Shown: positions 10,557-19,177, counted from the first letter of the stretch. The stretch: DNA of 64,000 nt from Candidatus Peribacteria bacterium (GCA_943357285.1 CALRGJ010000007.1:1-64000); one strand, 5' to 3'. Translations and numbers: made by a program. The notes: generated from the letters alone by a model not told the origin.

Positions 10557-11318
10557 ATGGCAGCAACATTTGTCCCACCTACACTAGGCTCAGAAACACT
10601 TTTCCATATTGGTAGTTTTGAAGTAAGAAATACTATTATCACAGCTGTGATGACTTTGCTTTTATTAACTATAGTTGGACTTGTTTTGAGACGTAAGAAG
10701 TACGCTCTGGTTCCTGGAGGTTTTCAAAATTTCGTTGAGGCCATTATTGAAGGACTTTTTGACTTCTTCGATAGCGTAGTTGGTGATCGCAAAAAAACTG
10801 AAAGATTTTTCCCAATCGTTGCTACAATTTTCTTCTTTGTAATTATCTCCAACTGGATGGGTCTACTTCCAGGTTTTGGTAGTATTGGTTTTTGGGCCGA
10901 ACATAACGGACATACTGTTCTAGTTCCATTTTTGCGTTCCACCTTTGCCGACGTTAATATGACTTTTGCACTCGCTCTCGTATCTGTTACATCATGTCAG
11001 ATCATGGGATTCTCCATGCTCGGATTGAAAGGATACGGCGGTAAGTTTTTTGTAAATCCATTCAGAGATCCTATCGGTTGTTTCGTTGGTATCCTCGAGT
11101 TATTCTCAGAATTTTCCAAAATGATCTCATTCTCCTTCCGTCTTTTCGGAAACGTATTCGCAGGAGAAGTTCTATTGCTCGTAATAAGCTTCTTGGTACC
11201 GGTAATAGCTCCATTACCATTCTACGGACTAGAGCTCTTCGTAGGCTTCATTCAGGCCCTCGTGTTCTCTTTCCTTACATTGGTATTCTTGAACATCGCG
11301 ACTACTTCTCACCACTAG
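10557..11318 (+). CDS. atpB: ATP synthase F0 subunit a
   Basis: This 253-residue membrane protein forms the ion half-channels next to the c-ring. The essential arginine is Arg195 in [15 protein letters not shown]. The final helix, [15 protein letters not shown], carries the usual Gln. Five to six hydrophobic helices are visible. The gene is last in the operon, 2 bases after the AtpI-like gene, although atpB is normally upstream of atpE. A hairpin terminator follows at 11338. The sequence looks fully functional. Confidence 0.95.
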   Translation: MAATFVPPTLGSETLFHIGSFEVRNTIITAVMTLLLLTIVGLVLRRKKYALVPGGFQNFVEAIIEGLFDFFDSVVGDRKKTERFFPIVATIFFFVIISNWMGLLPGFGSIGFWAEHNGHTVLVPFLRSTFADVNMTFALALVSVTSCQIMGFSMLGLKGYGGKFFVNPFRDPIGCFVGILELFSEFSKMISFSFRLFGNVFAGEVLLLVISFLVPVIAPLPFYGLELFVGFIQALVFSFLTLVFLNIATTSHH

Positions 11319-11337
11319 GAGGTTTTACAACTAAAAA

Positions 11338-11368
11338 GAGGAGCCTTTAGGACTCCTCATTTATATTT
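11338..11368 (+). terminator. Rho-independent terminator after the atp operon
   Basis: The stem GAGGAG/CTCCTC (11338-11343 and 11353-11358) is extended by CC/GG around a TTTA loop. An AT-rich tract (ATTTATATTT) follows. It lies between two convergent genes and could serve both. Confidence 0.7.
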
Positions 11369-11381
11369 GTGATTAATCTTT

Positions 11382-11786
11382 TTACTGAGCCTTTCTAATC
11401 TCTTTTCCATTCAAGAAAAGTCTCATTTCCGGTAATGCCTGAAGCTTAGTAAGAGTTTCCTCTTCTCTTAGATCCATTTCAAATGGTTTCAAAGGAAGCT
11501 CAGCTAGTAGACCGAATAGTTTCTCTCTAGCCAAAGCCAAATCTTCCGTAGTCTTTAGCTGCATCTCTCTTAGTTTAGCGTAGAATTCAGTTTTTCTTAG
11601 CTCTCCTAATTCTTGTTCTTCAAAATCCTTCACCTGAGCTTTTAACTCTTTCAAAGCCTTCTTTAATTCCAAATAATGCTCTTCTTCAATTTTTTCCTCT
11701 TCTTTAATATCCTTCTTTACACTCTTTAGCTCCTCCTCAAATTTGCGAAGCTCCTTAATGGCCAATTGGATCTTATCGTGAATCAT
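11382..11786 (-). CDS. Coiled-coil protein of unknown function
   Basis: A 134-residue protein not recognised as a family. Residues 1-105 are almost entirely helical and charged (EELKSVKKDIKEEEKIEEEH), a long coiled coil. The last 30 residues (LPEMRLFLNGKEIRKAQ) look like a small globular or beta end. There is no signal peptide or membrane helix, so it is probably cytoplasmic. It converges with the atp operon and is monocistronic. A function cannot be given. Confidence 0.5.
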   Translation of the reverse strand: MIHDKIQLAIKELRKFEEELKSVKKDIKEEEKIEEEHYLELKKALKELKAQVKDFEEQELGELRKTEFYAKLREMQLKTTEDLALAREKLFGLLAELPLKPFEMDLREEETLTKLQALPEMRLFLNGKEIRKAQ

Positions 11787-11905
11787 ATGTTTATATTAAA
11801 AAATCCCGCAAATTCTAACATGAAATTTTCTCGGAATATAGTCCTATGTGGCCACTTAAGTAACAAAGCCGTTACATTTTTAATTTATGTGCTATACTAT
11901 CCATC

Positions 11906-13366
11906 ATGAATCACGGAAATGTAATAATCAGCTTTGACGAGGTATCGTTTTACTACGATCACAACAAGCCAATCCTCAATGAGAGTAGCTTCACTGTGCG
12001 TGAAAACGCTAAGATTACCATCATGGGACAGAACGGTGCAGGTAAGAGCACTATCTTCAAATTGATACTTGGAGAACTAAAGCCAACAGAAGGTAGAGTA
12101 AATATTCTTAATAAGGCTTCCATCGCCATTGGTCTTCAGGTAATGCCTAAAAAGTATTTTGACCTAACGGTTACTGAATATTTTGAAACTGCCTTTGATG
12201 AGAAAAAATATGATATAGAAAAAAGAGTTAAAGATGTATTGGAAGTGGTAAATCTTACAACTGCGTTTGATAAGAAAATTAAAGATTTTTCAGGAGGTCA
12301 ATTAGCTAGATTGCTTTTGGCATATGCCCTTATTCAGGAACCGGATATTCTTCTACTTGATGAGCCGACTAATAATCTGGATGTTGATGGAATTAACCAT
12401 CTTACTGGATTTCTCATGGGTTATGAAAAGACTGTAATTGTAATTTCTCATGATGCTGGATTTTTGAATTCATTTACGGACGGAGTTTTGAATCTAGATG
12501 TTTACACTAAAAAAGTAGAACAATATGTAGGGGATTACTTCGATGTAATTGAACAAATTGCTCAGCAGATTGAACGTGAACAAAGAAAGAATGCTCAGCT
12601 CGAAAGAAATATTCAAGATCGTAAAGATAAGGTGAATTTCTTCTCCAATAAAGGAGGTAAAATGCGTCGTCTCGCTAGTAAACTTCGTGATGAAGTAGCT
12701 GAAGATGAAGAGAATATGGTGGACGTAAGACGTGATGATAAGACTATTAGACCTTTTGTTATTCCAGCTCAACCATGGTCAGAAGTAGTCGCTAGAATTT
12801 CATCTGTTGGCATCATTCATGATCACAAACGAACAGCTAAAAAAGTTCAAATTAAATTTTTCAATAGTACAAGATTGCAAATTGTCGGACCTAATGGTAT
12901 AGGCAAAAGTACTCTTTTAAGAGAGCTAGCACTTGGCGAAAACGAGGGAACTTCTATTACTCCAGGCGTGAGAGTAGGTTACTACCAACAAGATTTTGCC
13001 GGTCTAGATTTTGATGAGACTGTATATGACTCACTTCTCAAGATTAGTGATGATCCATCACATGAAAGAATTTACGCTACTGCCGCGCACTTTCTCCTTA
13101 CTGGGGAAATGATTAGAAATAAAATTGGCTCTTTATCCGAAGGACAAAAGGGTCTTCTTTGCTACGCTCGTTTTGTACTTCAGAAGCCGGGAATTTTAAT
13201 TCTCGACGAGCCGACAAATCATATTAATTTCCGTCATATTCCTATCATCGCTCAAGCGATCCAAGATTACGATGGAGCAATCATTCTTGTTTCTCATATG
13301 CCGGAATTCGTTGAACAAATTACTTTCAATGAAACTCTGGATCTCGCCGGATTTTTGAAGAAATAG
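11906..13366 (+). CDS. ABC-F type ATPase (duplicated ABC domains, no membrane part)
   Basis: This 486-residue protein contains two ABC ATPase domains. The first has Walker A GQNGAGKST, signature FSGGQLARLLLA and Walker B ILLLDEPTNNLD. The second has Walker A GPNGIGKST, a diverged signature LSEGQKGLLCYA and Walker B ILILDEPTNH. The domains are joined by a charged linker (about residues 215-290, YVGDYFDVIEQIAQQIERE), as in ABC-F proteins that act on the ribosome. ABC-F proteins rescue stalled ribosomes, regulate translation or protect against antibiotics; which applies here is unknown. The signature of domain 2 has Glu for Gly (SEGQ), a mild deviation. Confidence 0.85.
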   Translation: MNHGNVIISFDEVSFYYDHNKPILNESSFTVRENAKITIMGQNGAGKSTIFKLILGELKPTEGRVNILNKASIAIGLQVMPKKYFDLTVTEYFETAFDEKKYDIEKRVKDVLEVVNLTTAFDKKIKDFSGGQLARLLLAYALIQEPDILLLDEPTNNLDVDGINHLTGFLMGYEKTVIVISHDAGFLNSFTDGVLNLDVYTKKVEQYVGDYFDVIEQIAQQIEREQRKNAQLERNIQDRKDKVNFFSNKGGKMRRLASKLRDEVAEDEENMVDVRRDDKTIRPFVIPAQPWSEVVARISSVGIIHDHKRTAKKVQIKFFNSTRLQIVGPNGIGKSTLLRELALGENEGTSITPGVRVGYYQQDFAGLDFDETVYDSLLKISDDPSHERIYATAAHFLLTGEMIRNKIGSLSEGQKGLLCYARFVLQKPGILILDEPTNHINFRHIPIIAQAIQDYDGAIILVSHMPEFVEQITFNETLDLAGFLKK

Positions 13367-13367
13367 A

Positions 13368-13673
13368 TTAGGCTTTCCACTGCGAAACTTTGAGGTCTAC
13401 TTTCTCTCCATTAAAAACTACACCTTCTTTTGATAGAAGTTTTCTTTTTACATCCACTCCACCAAAAGCATATCCCGTGAGAGCACCATCTGCTGCCACT
13501 ACGCGATGACAGGGAATAAGATTGATATCAGTGTTATTTCTCATACACATTCCCACGGCTCTGGCTGCACGAGGACTTCCAGCTAGTTTTGCTAATTGAC
13601 CATAGGTCGCAACTTTTCCTGCAGGAATTTTGCTGGCAATCTCGTAAACTTTCTGACTAAAAGATGTCTTCAT
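13368..13673 (-). CDS. MGMT-type DNA-binding domain protein (O6-alkylguanine repair family)
   Basis: This 101-residue protein corresponds only to the C-terminal domain of O6-methylguanine-DNA methyltransferases. The winged helix (KVATYGQLAKLAGSPRAAR, with RAVGMCMRNN) and the active-site motif PCHRVV are present. The Cys in PCHRV accepts alkyl groups. The alkyltransferase-like (Atl) proteins carry Trp there, so this one may be catalytic. The N-terminal domain is absent, as in the short YbaZ-like members. The gene converges with the ABC-F gene, with 1 base between stop codons. Confidence 0.8.
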   Translation of the reverse strand: MKTSFSQKVYEIASKIPAGKVATYGQLAKLAGSPRAARAVGMCMRNNTDINLIPCHRVVAADGALTGYAFGGVDVKRKLLSKEGVVFNGEKVDLKVSQWKA

Positions 13674-13768
13674 ATTTATACGTTATCTCATCTTAATATA
13701 TCTCATAAGTAAGCCAATAAATCCATGTGAGATTAGCAGATTAATCACTTTGGTGATAAACTGAACTT

Positions 13769-14611
13769 ATGAAAAAATATTCAAAAAATTTCGCTATCGC
13801 TTTCGCTAGTGCTCTAATTTTTGTTGGCTGTAACTCTCCTCAACCAACACCTACACCTGATCCCATCCCGCCAGATGAAAAAGTTGTTCAAGCGGATGCT
13901 AAGGTAACAACACTGGAGGAATCACTCAAGAAATTATTTGCCCAAAATCACGGCAAAACTGTTGAGGATATCACCATTATTATTACGGAAAATGACGAGA
14001 CTCATGTAAGAGGAACTATTTCTATAGCACCAGGAGGTTCAGAAAATTCAGGACTCTTCTTGGCTCTCAAAACAAAAGAAGTTTGGAAAATCGTTTACGA
14101 AGGAAATGCAGCTGTTTCTTGTAAAGAGATGGAAAAATTTGGCTTCACGGAGTCTCAATTAAATGGAATTTGCGATCCTCAGCCGTTAACTCAACCATCA
14201 AAGGAAACATCTGTCAGCACCATGATCGTAAAAGTTTATTTTAACAATCCGGAAATCGATCCGAATTGGGATTTTGAATGTAGCAACGTTTTAGCAGTAG
14301 AAAGAACAATTCCTAAAACTGAGTCAGTAGCTGCAGCAGCGCTGACAGAATTGCTTAAAGGTCCAACTGATGCAGAAAAAGCTAAAGGATACGTGAGCAA
14401 TATTAACGCTGACGTAAAAGTTCAAGGGATTACTATTAAGGATTCTGTAGCAAAAGTTGATTTCAACGATCAGCTACAATATCAGGTGGGAGGTTCATGT
14501 AAAACTTCTGCCATCATCGCACAGATTACGCAGACTCTAAAACAGTTTTCATCAGTTAAAGAAGTTGTGATTTCAATTAACGGACAGACAGAAGATATTT
14601 TACAACCGTAA
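13769..14611 (+). CDS. GerMN-domain lipoprotein
   Basis: This 280-residue protein has a lipoprotein signal: basic start, hydrophobic stretch, then LIFVGC with Cys21 as the lipidation site, followed by a Pro/Thr-rich linker. Residues 150-278 match the GerMN domain (VKVYFNN, ALTELLKGPTDAEKAKGY, VAKVDFNDQLQ, VVISING). GerMN is found in sporulation GerM and in many envelope proteins of non-sporulating bacteria. The middle (about 45-135) is an additional small domain. Anchoring in the cytoplasmic membrane facing outward is inferred. The gene is followed by the C39-like exported protein and the flippase. Confidence 0.75.
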   Translation: MKKYSKNFAIAFASALIFVGCNSPQPTPTPDPIPPDEKVVQADAKVTTLEESLKKLFAQNHGKTVEDITIIITENDETHVRGTISIAPGGSENSGLFLALKTKEVWKIVYEGNAAVSCKEMEKFGFTESQLNGICDPQPLTQPSKETSVSTMIVKVYFNNPEIDPNWDFECSNVLAVERTIPKTESVAAAALTELLKGPTDAEKAKGYVSNINADVKVQGITIKDSVAKVDFNDQLQYQVGGSCKTSAIIAQITQTLKQFSSVKEVVISINGQTEDILQP

Positions 14612-14647
14612 GAAGACAAAAACTTCCCAATCTTGTATTATGCCCAC

Positions 14648-15472
14648 ATGAGTATATTCACAAGAAAATCAAAACGGAAAATTGTTTTGGCGACAGCCAC
14701 TTTAATAGTAGCTATTTGTGCTATGGGAGTTTATCGCTTCATGAAGAGTCCTGCTTATCTAAAAGAATCTGTTCCGGCAGCTGTTAACATTCAGACTATC
14801 GCTAAAGTACCAGAGAAAGCTAAGGCTCCTGAGATCCCTGAGCCCACTATTAGCACTCCTGTGCTTCGCAATGTACCGAAAGCTAGTATCAAGCCACTGC
14901 CAAAAGAACTAAATCTTGCTATGACTTTTTATTCTCAAGCACCTTTTGTTGATTGGAGTGAGCCATGGCAGAATGCCTGTGAAGAGGCGAGTATTCTGCT
15001 TGTTGCAAATACTTATTACAAACATGGTTGGACTAAGGAAAATTTTCGTGATCAGATTTTGGAGCTGGTAGATTGGGAAAACGAAACATTTGGCTTTTAC
15101 AAAAGCACCACCACTCAGCAGATGACTAAAATCTTAGAAGATTTCCTTCAACTCAAAACTGTGATTCACCAAAATCCGACATTTTCCGACGTTCAAACCA
15201 TTTTAGATAAAGGTCATCTTATAATAATTCCACTTGCGGGCAGAGAATTGAAAAATCCTTTTTTTACAAATGGCGGGCCTGATTACCATGTGCTGGTAAT
15301 TAAAGGTTACAAAGAGGGTGAAAAAGTTATTACCTCAGACGTCGGCACTCAGCACGGAGAGAATTATGTTTACACTTGGAAGACGATTTCAAGTGCCAAC
15401 CACGACTACGCTACACCCATTAATAATGGCGATAAGTTAATGATTGAAGTTCTACCCCCATCAGAAAAATGA
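14648..15472 (+). CDS. Membrane-anchored C39-like peptidase
   Basis: The frame can start at TTG 14633, but ATG 14648 gives a typical signal anchor (basic SIFTRKSKRK, then a hydrophobic helix), so 274 residues are annotated. After a Pro-rich linker, residues 90-265 match the peptidase C39-like family. The candidate catalytic Cys is in WQNACEEAS, the His in DYHVLVIKGY and the Asp in TSDVGT. Papain-like activity on exported peptides or proteins is possible, but the substrate is unknown. The stop overlaps the flippase start by 4 bases (ATGA), so the two are translationally coupled. Confidence 0.75.
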   Translation: MSIFTRKSKRKIVLATATLIVAICAMGVYRFMKSPAYLKESVPAAVNIQTIAKVPEKAKAPEIPEPTISTPVLRNVPKASIKPLPKELNLAMTFYSQAPFVDWSEPWQNACEEASILLVANTYYKHGWTKENFRDQILELVDWENETFGFYKSTTTQQMTKILEDFLQLKTVIHQNPTFSDVQTILDKGHLIIIPLAGRELKNPFFTNGGPDYHVLVIKGYKEGEKVITSDVGTQHGENYVYTWKTISSANHDYATPINNGDKLMIEVLPPSEK

Positions 15473-16767
15473 CCCTCCCAAACTACAGCCTCAGCCTCCT
15501 TGGTAAAAAAATAGCATTTTCTGCATTTGTTCAGTTAATTGGAAAGATATTGCAGATTGTGCTTGCGGGAGTCAGTATTAAACTTATTTCCAATTTTCTT
15601 ACTCAAGAAGGTTATGGAGTTTATGCTTCAATTACCGAGTACGCTTTGTTTTTTGCCACAGTTGCAAATCTCGGAATTTTTGGGAATGTGATCCGCTTAA
15701 TGTCTGATAAACCGGACGATTCAAAAATATTTGTTCATGCTCTTTTTGTTCGTGCAATTACCGGAGTATTTTTCTTCGCCTTAGCAATTCTCATTTGTTT
15801 TTTGAATGGAAGTAGCAATATTTTTATAATTGGTACGGCACTTTTTTGCAGTGCTCTCCTCTTCGATTTTCTGACTTCTGTTTGCGATGGAATGCTTCAA
15901 GCAAACTACCTCATGGGACGTGCTACCGCAGCTCTTTTACTTGGAAGAATAGTGCAGGTAGCCGTGATTTTTTGGATTGTCAAAAATATAAATTCCATGG
16001 AACATTTCTGGATTCTAGGTTCCACTCTTATTGGTAGTTTATTCACTTTTTTTATGAGCCTTATACTGGTTGCTCAGAAAATAAAAATAAATTGGCAACT
16101 TGAGTGGGGGACGATGGTTATTTTTTTTAAGAGAAGTCTTCCGTTTGGAATAATTTCCCTAATAAATACTCTCTATTTTAGATTTATTCCCGACTATCTT
16201 GCTAACAATTTACTTACCGATGCACACTTTGCCAGCTTTAATATTTCCTTTAGGATAAGCCAAGTACTAAGCCTAGCCTCCACTTTTATAATGTTCTCAG
16301 CTTTACCGGGACTTACTGAATATATTGATGGAAAGCATTACGAGAAAGCAAAAAAACTTTTCTTCTCATTACAAAAAATATTTTTAATTGCAGGTCTGCT
16401 TTTAGTGCTTTTTGGAACACTTTTTGGTCCCTATGTCATCGCTTTCCTCACTCATTCAAAATATAATATTCCCGAGCTAAGCTTCATACTTCCCATGATG
16501 CTGATTCTCGCTGCCATATCTTATGGCTACGACCTGGTAATGCTCAGTCTATTCGCCGCAAGAAAAGATGTGTGGTTCATGTGGCGTGAATTTATTGGTC
16601 TCGGTATTGGCCTCATCTTTTTCATAGCTTCCTATTTTACACCGGATATGACAGAAAAAATGATCCTGATTTTACTTGGAGCAATTGCAGGAGAGCTCAC
16701 TATGGTAATTCTTGGCACATTTAAAATGCGAAAACTTTTCCGCGGTCATCCTACTACTACATCTTAA
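15469..16767 (+). CDS. Wzx/MATE-superfamily polysaccharide flippase
   Basis: This 432-residue protein has about 12 membrane helices over the whole length and the N-terminal pattern of polysaccharide biosynthesis/oligosaccharide flippases (LGKKIAFSAFVQLIGKILQI, LTQEGYGVYASITEYALF). Such proteins move undecaprenyl-linked glycans across the membrane. It is coupled to the C39-like gene and overlaps the convergent P-loop kinase gene by 11 bases. With csaB, rfbA, rfbB and rfbD in the same window, a role in surface polysaccharide export is likely but inferred. Confidence 0.8.
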   Translation: MTLPNYSLSLLGKKIAFSAFVQLIGKILQIVLAGVSIKLISNFLTQEGYGVYASITEYALFFATVANLGIFGNVIRLMSDKPDDSKIFVHALFVRAITGVFFFALAILICFLNGSSNIFIIGTALFCSALLFDFLTSVCDGMLQANYLMGRATAALLLGRIVQVAVIFWIVKNINSMEHFWILGSTLIGSLFTFFMSLILVAQKIKINWQLEWGTMVIFFKRSLPFGIISLINTLYFRFIPDYLANNLLTDAHFASFNISFRISQVLSLASTFIMFSALPGLTEYIDGKHYEKAKKLFFSLQKIFLIAGLLLVLFGTLFGPYVIAFLTHSKYNIPELSFILPMMLILAAISYGYDLVMLSLFAARKDVWFMWREFIGLGIGLIFFIASYFTPDMTEKMILILLGAIAGELTMVILGTFKMRKLFRGHPTTTS

Positions 16768-17458
16768 CATGAGTGGGTTTTCTATTCACAGCAGGAGTCG
16801 AAACACTTAGCCTCCTTTGAGTATCCGCATCAAATACCGTGAGTGCTCGGCGTTGGGATTCAAGTCTTTGATACATCACCTCAAGAGGAAGCCCTTTTTT
16901 GTTTAAATCCCTATCAAGTCTTTGTTGTTCTACCAGGTCCATTTGGCCAGTCAAAAGAATTTCATAAACACGATCCGCGGTGGCGCCAACCATTGATTCA
17001 ATAAATAAAGAAGAGGTAAATCCCTCAACTATTAACAGTCCATTATTATCTCCCGGAACAACTAATCTTGATTTTTTCGAGTGTTCCCCGGTGGCTCCAT
17101 CATATTCCATAAAATCAAAAGAACTGACAGTTCCTTGTTTGTGCCTCAAGACTGCTTCTCTTGCTATATCTCCTGGATGATAATCGGTAATTTCCAAATC
17201 TCTTCTTTCCGATCTTGGCAAAACATCCATGTCCATAGTAGCCAGAGCAACTCCAATTCCACGCTTGGCTATTTCCGCCATTATTCTTTCTACAAAATAC
17301 GTTTTCCCGATTCCAGGAACTCCCTCTATGCTTAAGAAATGATACTTACCTTGAAGCAGCTCATTCACTACGCCTTCTACTACTGCTCTTCTTTTAATAA
17401 TTAACTCTGGAGAGTCATGTCCTTGAACATCAATATCTAGAATCAATTCAGAATGCAT
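16757..17458 (-). CDS. P-loop NTPase, uridine kinase-like
   Basis: This 233-residue protein has Walker A GVPGIGKTYF near residue 45. A Walker-B-like LLIVEGFTSS lies near residue 146. The layout recalls the uridine kinase/phosphoribulokinase branch of P-loop kinases, with a basic lid-like region QQRLDRDLNKKGL (about 178-190). The phosphate acceptor cannot be read from the sequence. The C-terminus (STPAVNRKPTHVKM) is extended and basic. The stop region overlaps the convergent flippase gene. Substrate and pathway are unknown. Confidence 0.6.
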   Translation of the reverse strand: MHSELILDIDVQGHDSPELIIKRRAVVEGVVNELLQGKYHFLSIEGVPGIGKTYFVERIMAEIAKRGIGVALATMDMDVLPRSERRDLEITDYHPGDIAREAVLRHKQGTVSSFDFMEYDGATGEHSKKSRLVVPGDNNGLLIVEGFTSSLFIESMVGATADRVYEILLTGQMDLVEQQRLDRDLNKKGLPLEVMYQRLESQRRALTVFDADTQRRLSVSTPAVNRKPTHVKM

Positions 17459-17539
17459 GAACTAGTTATACGAAAAATCACCCATAGGTCAATGCTAGAA
17501 ATCTTGCATTTACACCTGTATTTATTCCTAATACGAAAA

Positions 17540-17590
17540 AATCTCACCAGAAGCTCAAGTAGAAGCGAAGCGAGATTATAAAAGCTTGAG
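17540..17590. repeat. Nested inverted repeats with the GCGAAGCGAG core
   Basis: Two interleaved inverted repeats are present: AATCTC/GAGATT (17540-17545 with 17572-17577) and CTCAAG/CTTGAG (17554-17559 with 17585-17590). They enclose GCGAAGCGAG and TTATAAAA. Only one can form at a time, so the leader of the gene at 17595 could switch between two folds. The core resembles the element at 4699-4716. Confidence 0.4.
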
Positions 17591-17594
17591 TAAT

Positions 17595-18125
17595 ATGGAG
17601 CTAATCGCGTACACTTATCTCACACTAAACTCTCAAGCTATGGACCTAGTCTTAATATTCAACTCAATTAGAGATATTCCATTCAGAATACCTTTGTCCT
17701 TAGAAGATAAATCAATTGATTGCCTCACCAAGCACAAGATGCTTTTTGATGCACTGACGAATGAAGGCCATAAGGCTAGATTCCGAATTTGTTCTTTTCT
17801 TTGGAGTGATCAGAAAATTCCAAAAGAAATTCTATCAATACCTCACGATGACAAGTGCGAACATTTATATTTAGAAATTTTACTCAATGATGAGTGGATC
17901 ACCCTCGACGCAACTTGGGATCAGAAGCTTAAAAACATCATGCCTACTAGCGAATGGGACGACAAGACAAACACCAAGCTAGCAGTCACACCCATAGAAA
18001 TTTATCCTCCAGACGAGGGCAGGGAAGTCGTGCACAGCGCTAGCGAAGAAGCGTTTCTAGAAGATATTAGAAAGAGCGGAAAGTTCTACGAAGCGTTGAA
18101 TAATTGGCTGGAAGAGAACAGATAG
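17595..18125 (+). CDS. Transglutaminase-like fold protein
   Basis: The frame may begin at TTG 17586; ATG 17595 was chosen, giving 176 residues. The protein resembles a small transglutaminase-like (papain-fold) domain. A candidate catalytic Cys lies in SIDCLTKHKMLFDALTNEGH, His in DKCEHLYLEI and Asp in WITLDATWD. These three match the Cys-His-Asp order of the superfamily. There is no signal peptide, so it is probably cytoplasmic. Whether it acts as a protease, amidase or structural protein is open. The start lies directly after the inverted-repeat leader. Confidence 0.65.
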   Translation: MELIAYTYLTLNSQAMDLVLIFNSIRDIPFRIPLSLEDKSIDCLTKHKMLFDALTNEGHKARFRICSFLWSDQKIPKEILSIPHDDKCEHLYLEILLNDEWITLDATWDQKLKNIMPTSEWDDKTNTKLAVTPIEIYPPDEGREVVHSASEEAFLEDIRKSGKFYEALNNWLEENR

Positions 18126-18147
18126 CCACCACAATTTTAAAATAATT

Positions 18148-18222
18148 TGGCTGGGGTGGAGGGGTTCGAACCCCCGAATGGAAGCTTCAAAGGCTCCTGC
18201 CTTACCACTTGGCTACACCCCA
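18148..18222 (-). tRNA. tRNA-Gln (UUG)
   Basis: The minus strand folds into a full cloverleaf: acceptor TGGGGTG/CACCCCA, D arm GCCAAGTGGTAAGGC, anticodon stem GGAGC/GCTTC with loop CTTTGAA (anticodon TTG), and T arm with loop TTCGAAC. The discriminator is G and CCA is encoded (18148-18150). The weak U1-A72 first pair is typical of tRNA-Gln. Confidence 0.95.
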
Positions 18223-18321
18223 GAGAAGACTGGATAAATTTAGCAATCTAGAAGTTTTAAGTCAATTTGTAATTTATATCGTAAATAGGTTAGAATAAGT
18301 CGTTGATAAATAACAACTCCT

Positions 18322-18900
18322 ATGGACCCAATTAATCCTCAGCCAAATTCAGCTCCAACACCTGCGCCAGTTTCTCAAACTCCAGCGCCAGTTGCGACTA
18401 CTCCAGCACCAACACCAGTCACTCAAGCAGCCGCTGCGCCAACCCCAAAAACCTGCAAGTGTCCTACAGTAAATGCCGCAGATTGGGACAAGAAAAAACA
18501 AATTATTAATAAAGTTTTCTTTAAAGCTTTTTCCCCTCGCATCTTTTATTATCCATTCTCCTTCGTGATTGACGTACTTCGCGCGCAGAAAGCTGCGATC
18601 GCGAAAGGCTACAAGCCGGTGGAGAATGGAATGGTGCTCGATGATGGAGCAATGTTCCTCGGGAATGCGATGATAGAAGTTACTGGAGCAAATACTAATG
18701 ATCCAGCCGTTCTCTCTCTAGAAGGAAAAGAAGTTTACACTAAAGTTTCTCGCCGTCCTTGGAATCAAATCAAATTGGATATTGATGAGCTCACCAAAGA
18801 GCTTGGCAAAAAACCTGCCCAGTTTTTTATTTGGTACACATCTTGTCCTGGTTGCACTGAAAATAAAGAAGTGAAATCAGTGCTTATCGCTTTGCCATAA
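18322..18900 (+). CDS. Hypothetical protein with Pro/Ala/Thr-rich N-terminus and Cys pairs
   Basis: This 192-residue protein is not recognised. Residues 5-48 are low-complexity Pro, Ala, Thr and Gln (repeats of APTP/APVT), a flexible linker. A CKC pair at about 50-52 and a CPGC at about 176-179 could jointly hold a metal or form disulfides. The middle (residues 53-170) is an apparently globular alpha/beta domain (GYKPVENGMVLDDGAMFLGN). There is no signal peptide or clear membrane helix. The gene lies between two tRNA genes on the opposite strand. Confidence 0.5.
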   Translation: MDPINPQPNSAPTPAPVSQTPAPVATTPAPTPVTQAAAAPTPKTCKCPTVNAADWDKKKQIINKVFFKAFSPRIFYYPFSFVIDVLRAQKAAIAKGYKPVENGMVLDDGAMFLGNAMIEVTGANTNDPAVLSLEGKEVYTKVSRRPWNQIKLDIDELTKELGKKPAQFFIWYTSCPGCTENKEVKSVLIALP

Positions 18901-18912
18901 TCTACTAGGCCA

Positions 18913-18988
18913 TGGTGGAGCTGACGGGATTTGAACCCGCACCTTCTAGGTGTCGAGCATAGACGCTCTACCATTAAGCTACAGCCCC
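18913..18988 (-). tRNA. tRNA-like gene with G3:U70, anticodon arm irregular (isotype uncertain)
   Basis: On the minus strand the acceptor stem GGGGCTG/CAGCTCC, D arm GCTTAATGGTAGAGC and T arm GCGGG-TTCAAAT-CCCGT are all good, and CCA is encoded. The third pair is G3:U70, the AlaRS identity element. The anticodon arm is irregular: the best fold is CTATG-CTCGACA-CCTAG, with one T-C mismatch and an extra base before it. That places CGA at 34-36 with C at 37. CGA would be a serine anticodon, yet the long variable arm of tRNA-Ser is missing. It could be a degenerate tRNA-Ala, a tRNA-like RNA or a sequencing error. Confidence 0.65.
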
Positions 18989-19011
18989 ATGACTCCACCA
19001 GGCTATTTAAG

Positions 19012-19090
19012 CATACAAAAAGATCCTCTTTTGACAAAGGATCTAATGCGACACCTAGAAGGGCTGTAACTTACAGCGTCCATACTTTCG
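19012..19090 (-). ncRNA. Putative small RNA/leader complementary to the adjacent tRNA-like gene
   Basis: A minus-strand unit with its own promoter (19096-19125) and terminator (stem AGATCC/GGATCT, 19019-19044, then TTTTT). It contains a small palindrome, GCTGTAA/TTACAGC. The bases at 19049-19062 are perfectly complementary over 14 nt to 18942-18955, the anticodon-to-variable part of the tRNA-like gene just downstream. A second 8-nt complement (18993-19000) matches the tRNA 3' end including CCA. A regulatory leader or antisense RNA is inferred. A 26-codon frame (ATG at 19083 on this strand) also fits and may be chance. Confidence 0.5.
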
Positions 19091-19095
19091 TCTAT

Positions 19096-19125
19096 ATTAT
19101 AACAAAAGAAGCGATTTGAAATCAA
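19096..19125 (-). promoter_or_regulatory. Promoter of the small RNA upstream of the tRNA-like gene
   Basis: On the minus strand TTGATT (19120-19125) and a perfect TATAAT (19096-19101) are 18 bases apart, with a TG-rich extended -10 region. The predicted start is near 19089. Confidence 0.7.
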
Positions 19126-19177
19126 TACTTATCATCACAAAAAAGTGTTGAACAGGTCCGTTCAACACCACTCACTT

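Noticed and set aside
18913-18988. Reading the odd tRNA-like gene as tmRNA
   Set aside because: It has a complete D arm and normal tRNA length. No tag frame or pseudoknot region lies between the halves.
18942-19062. Attachment site (att) of an integrated element at the tRNA-like gene
   Set aside because: The 14-bp match is an inverted repeat only about 100 bases away. Integration would leave direct repeats at element ends.
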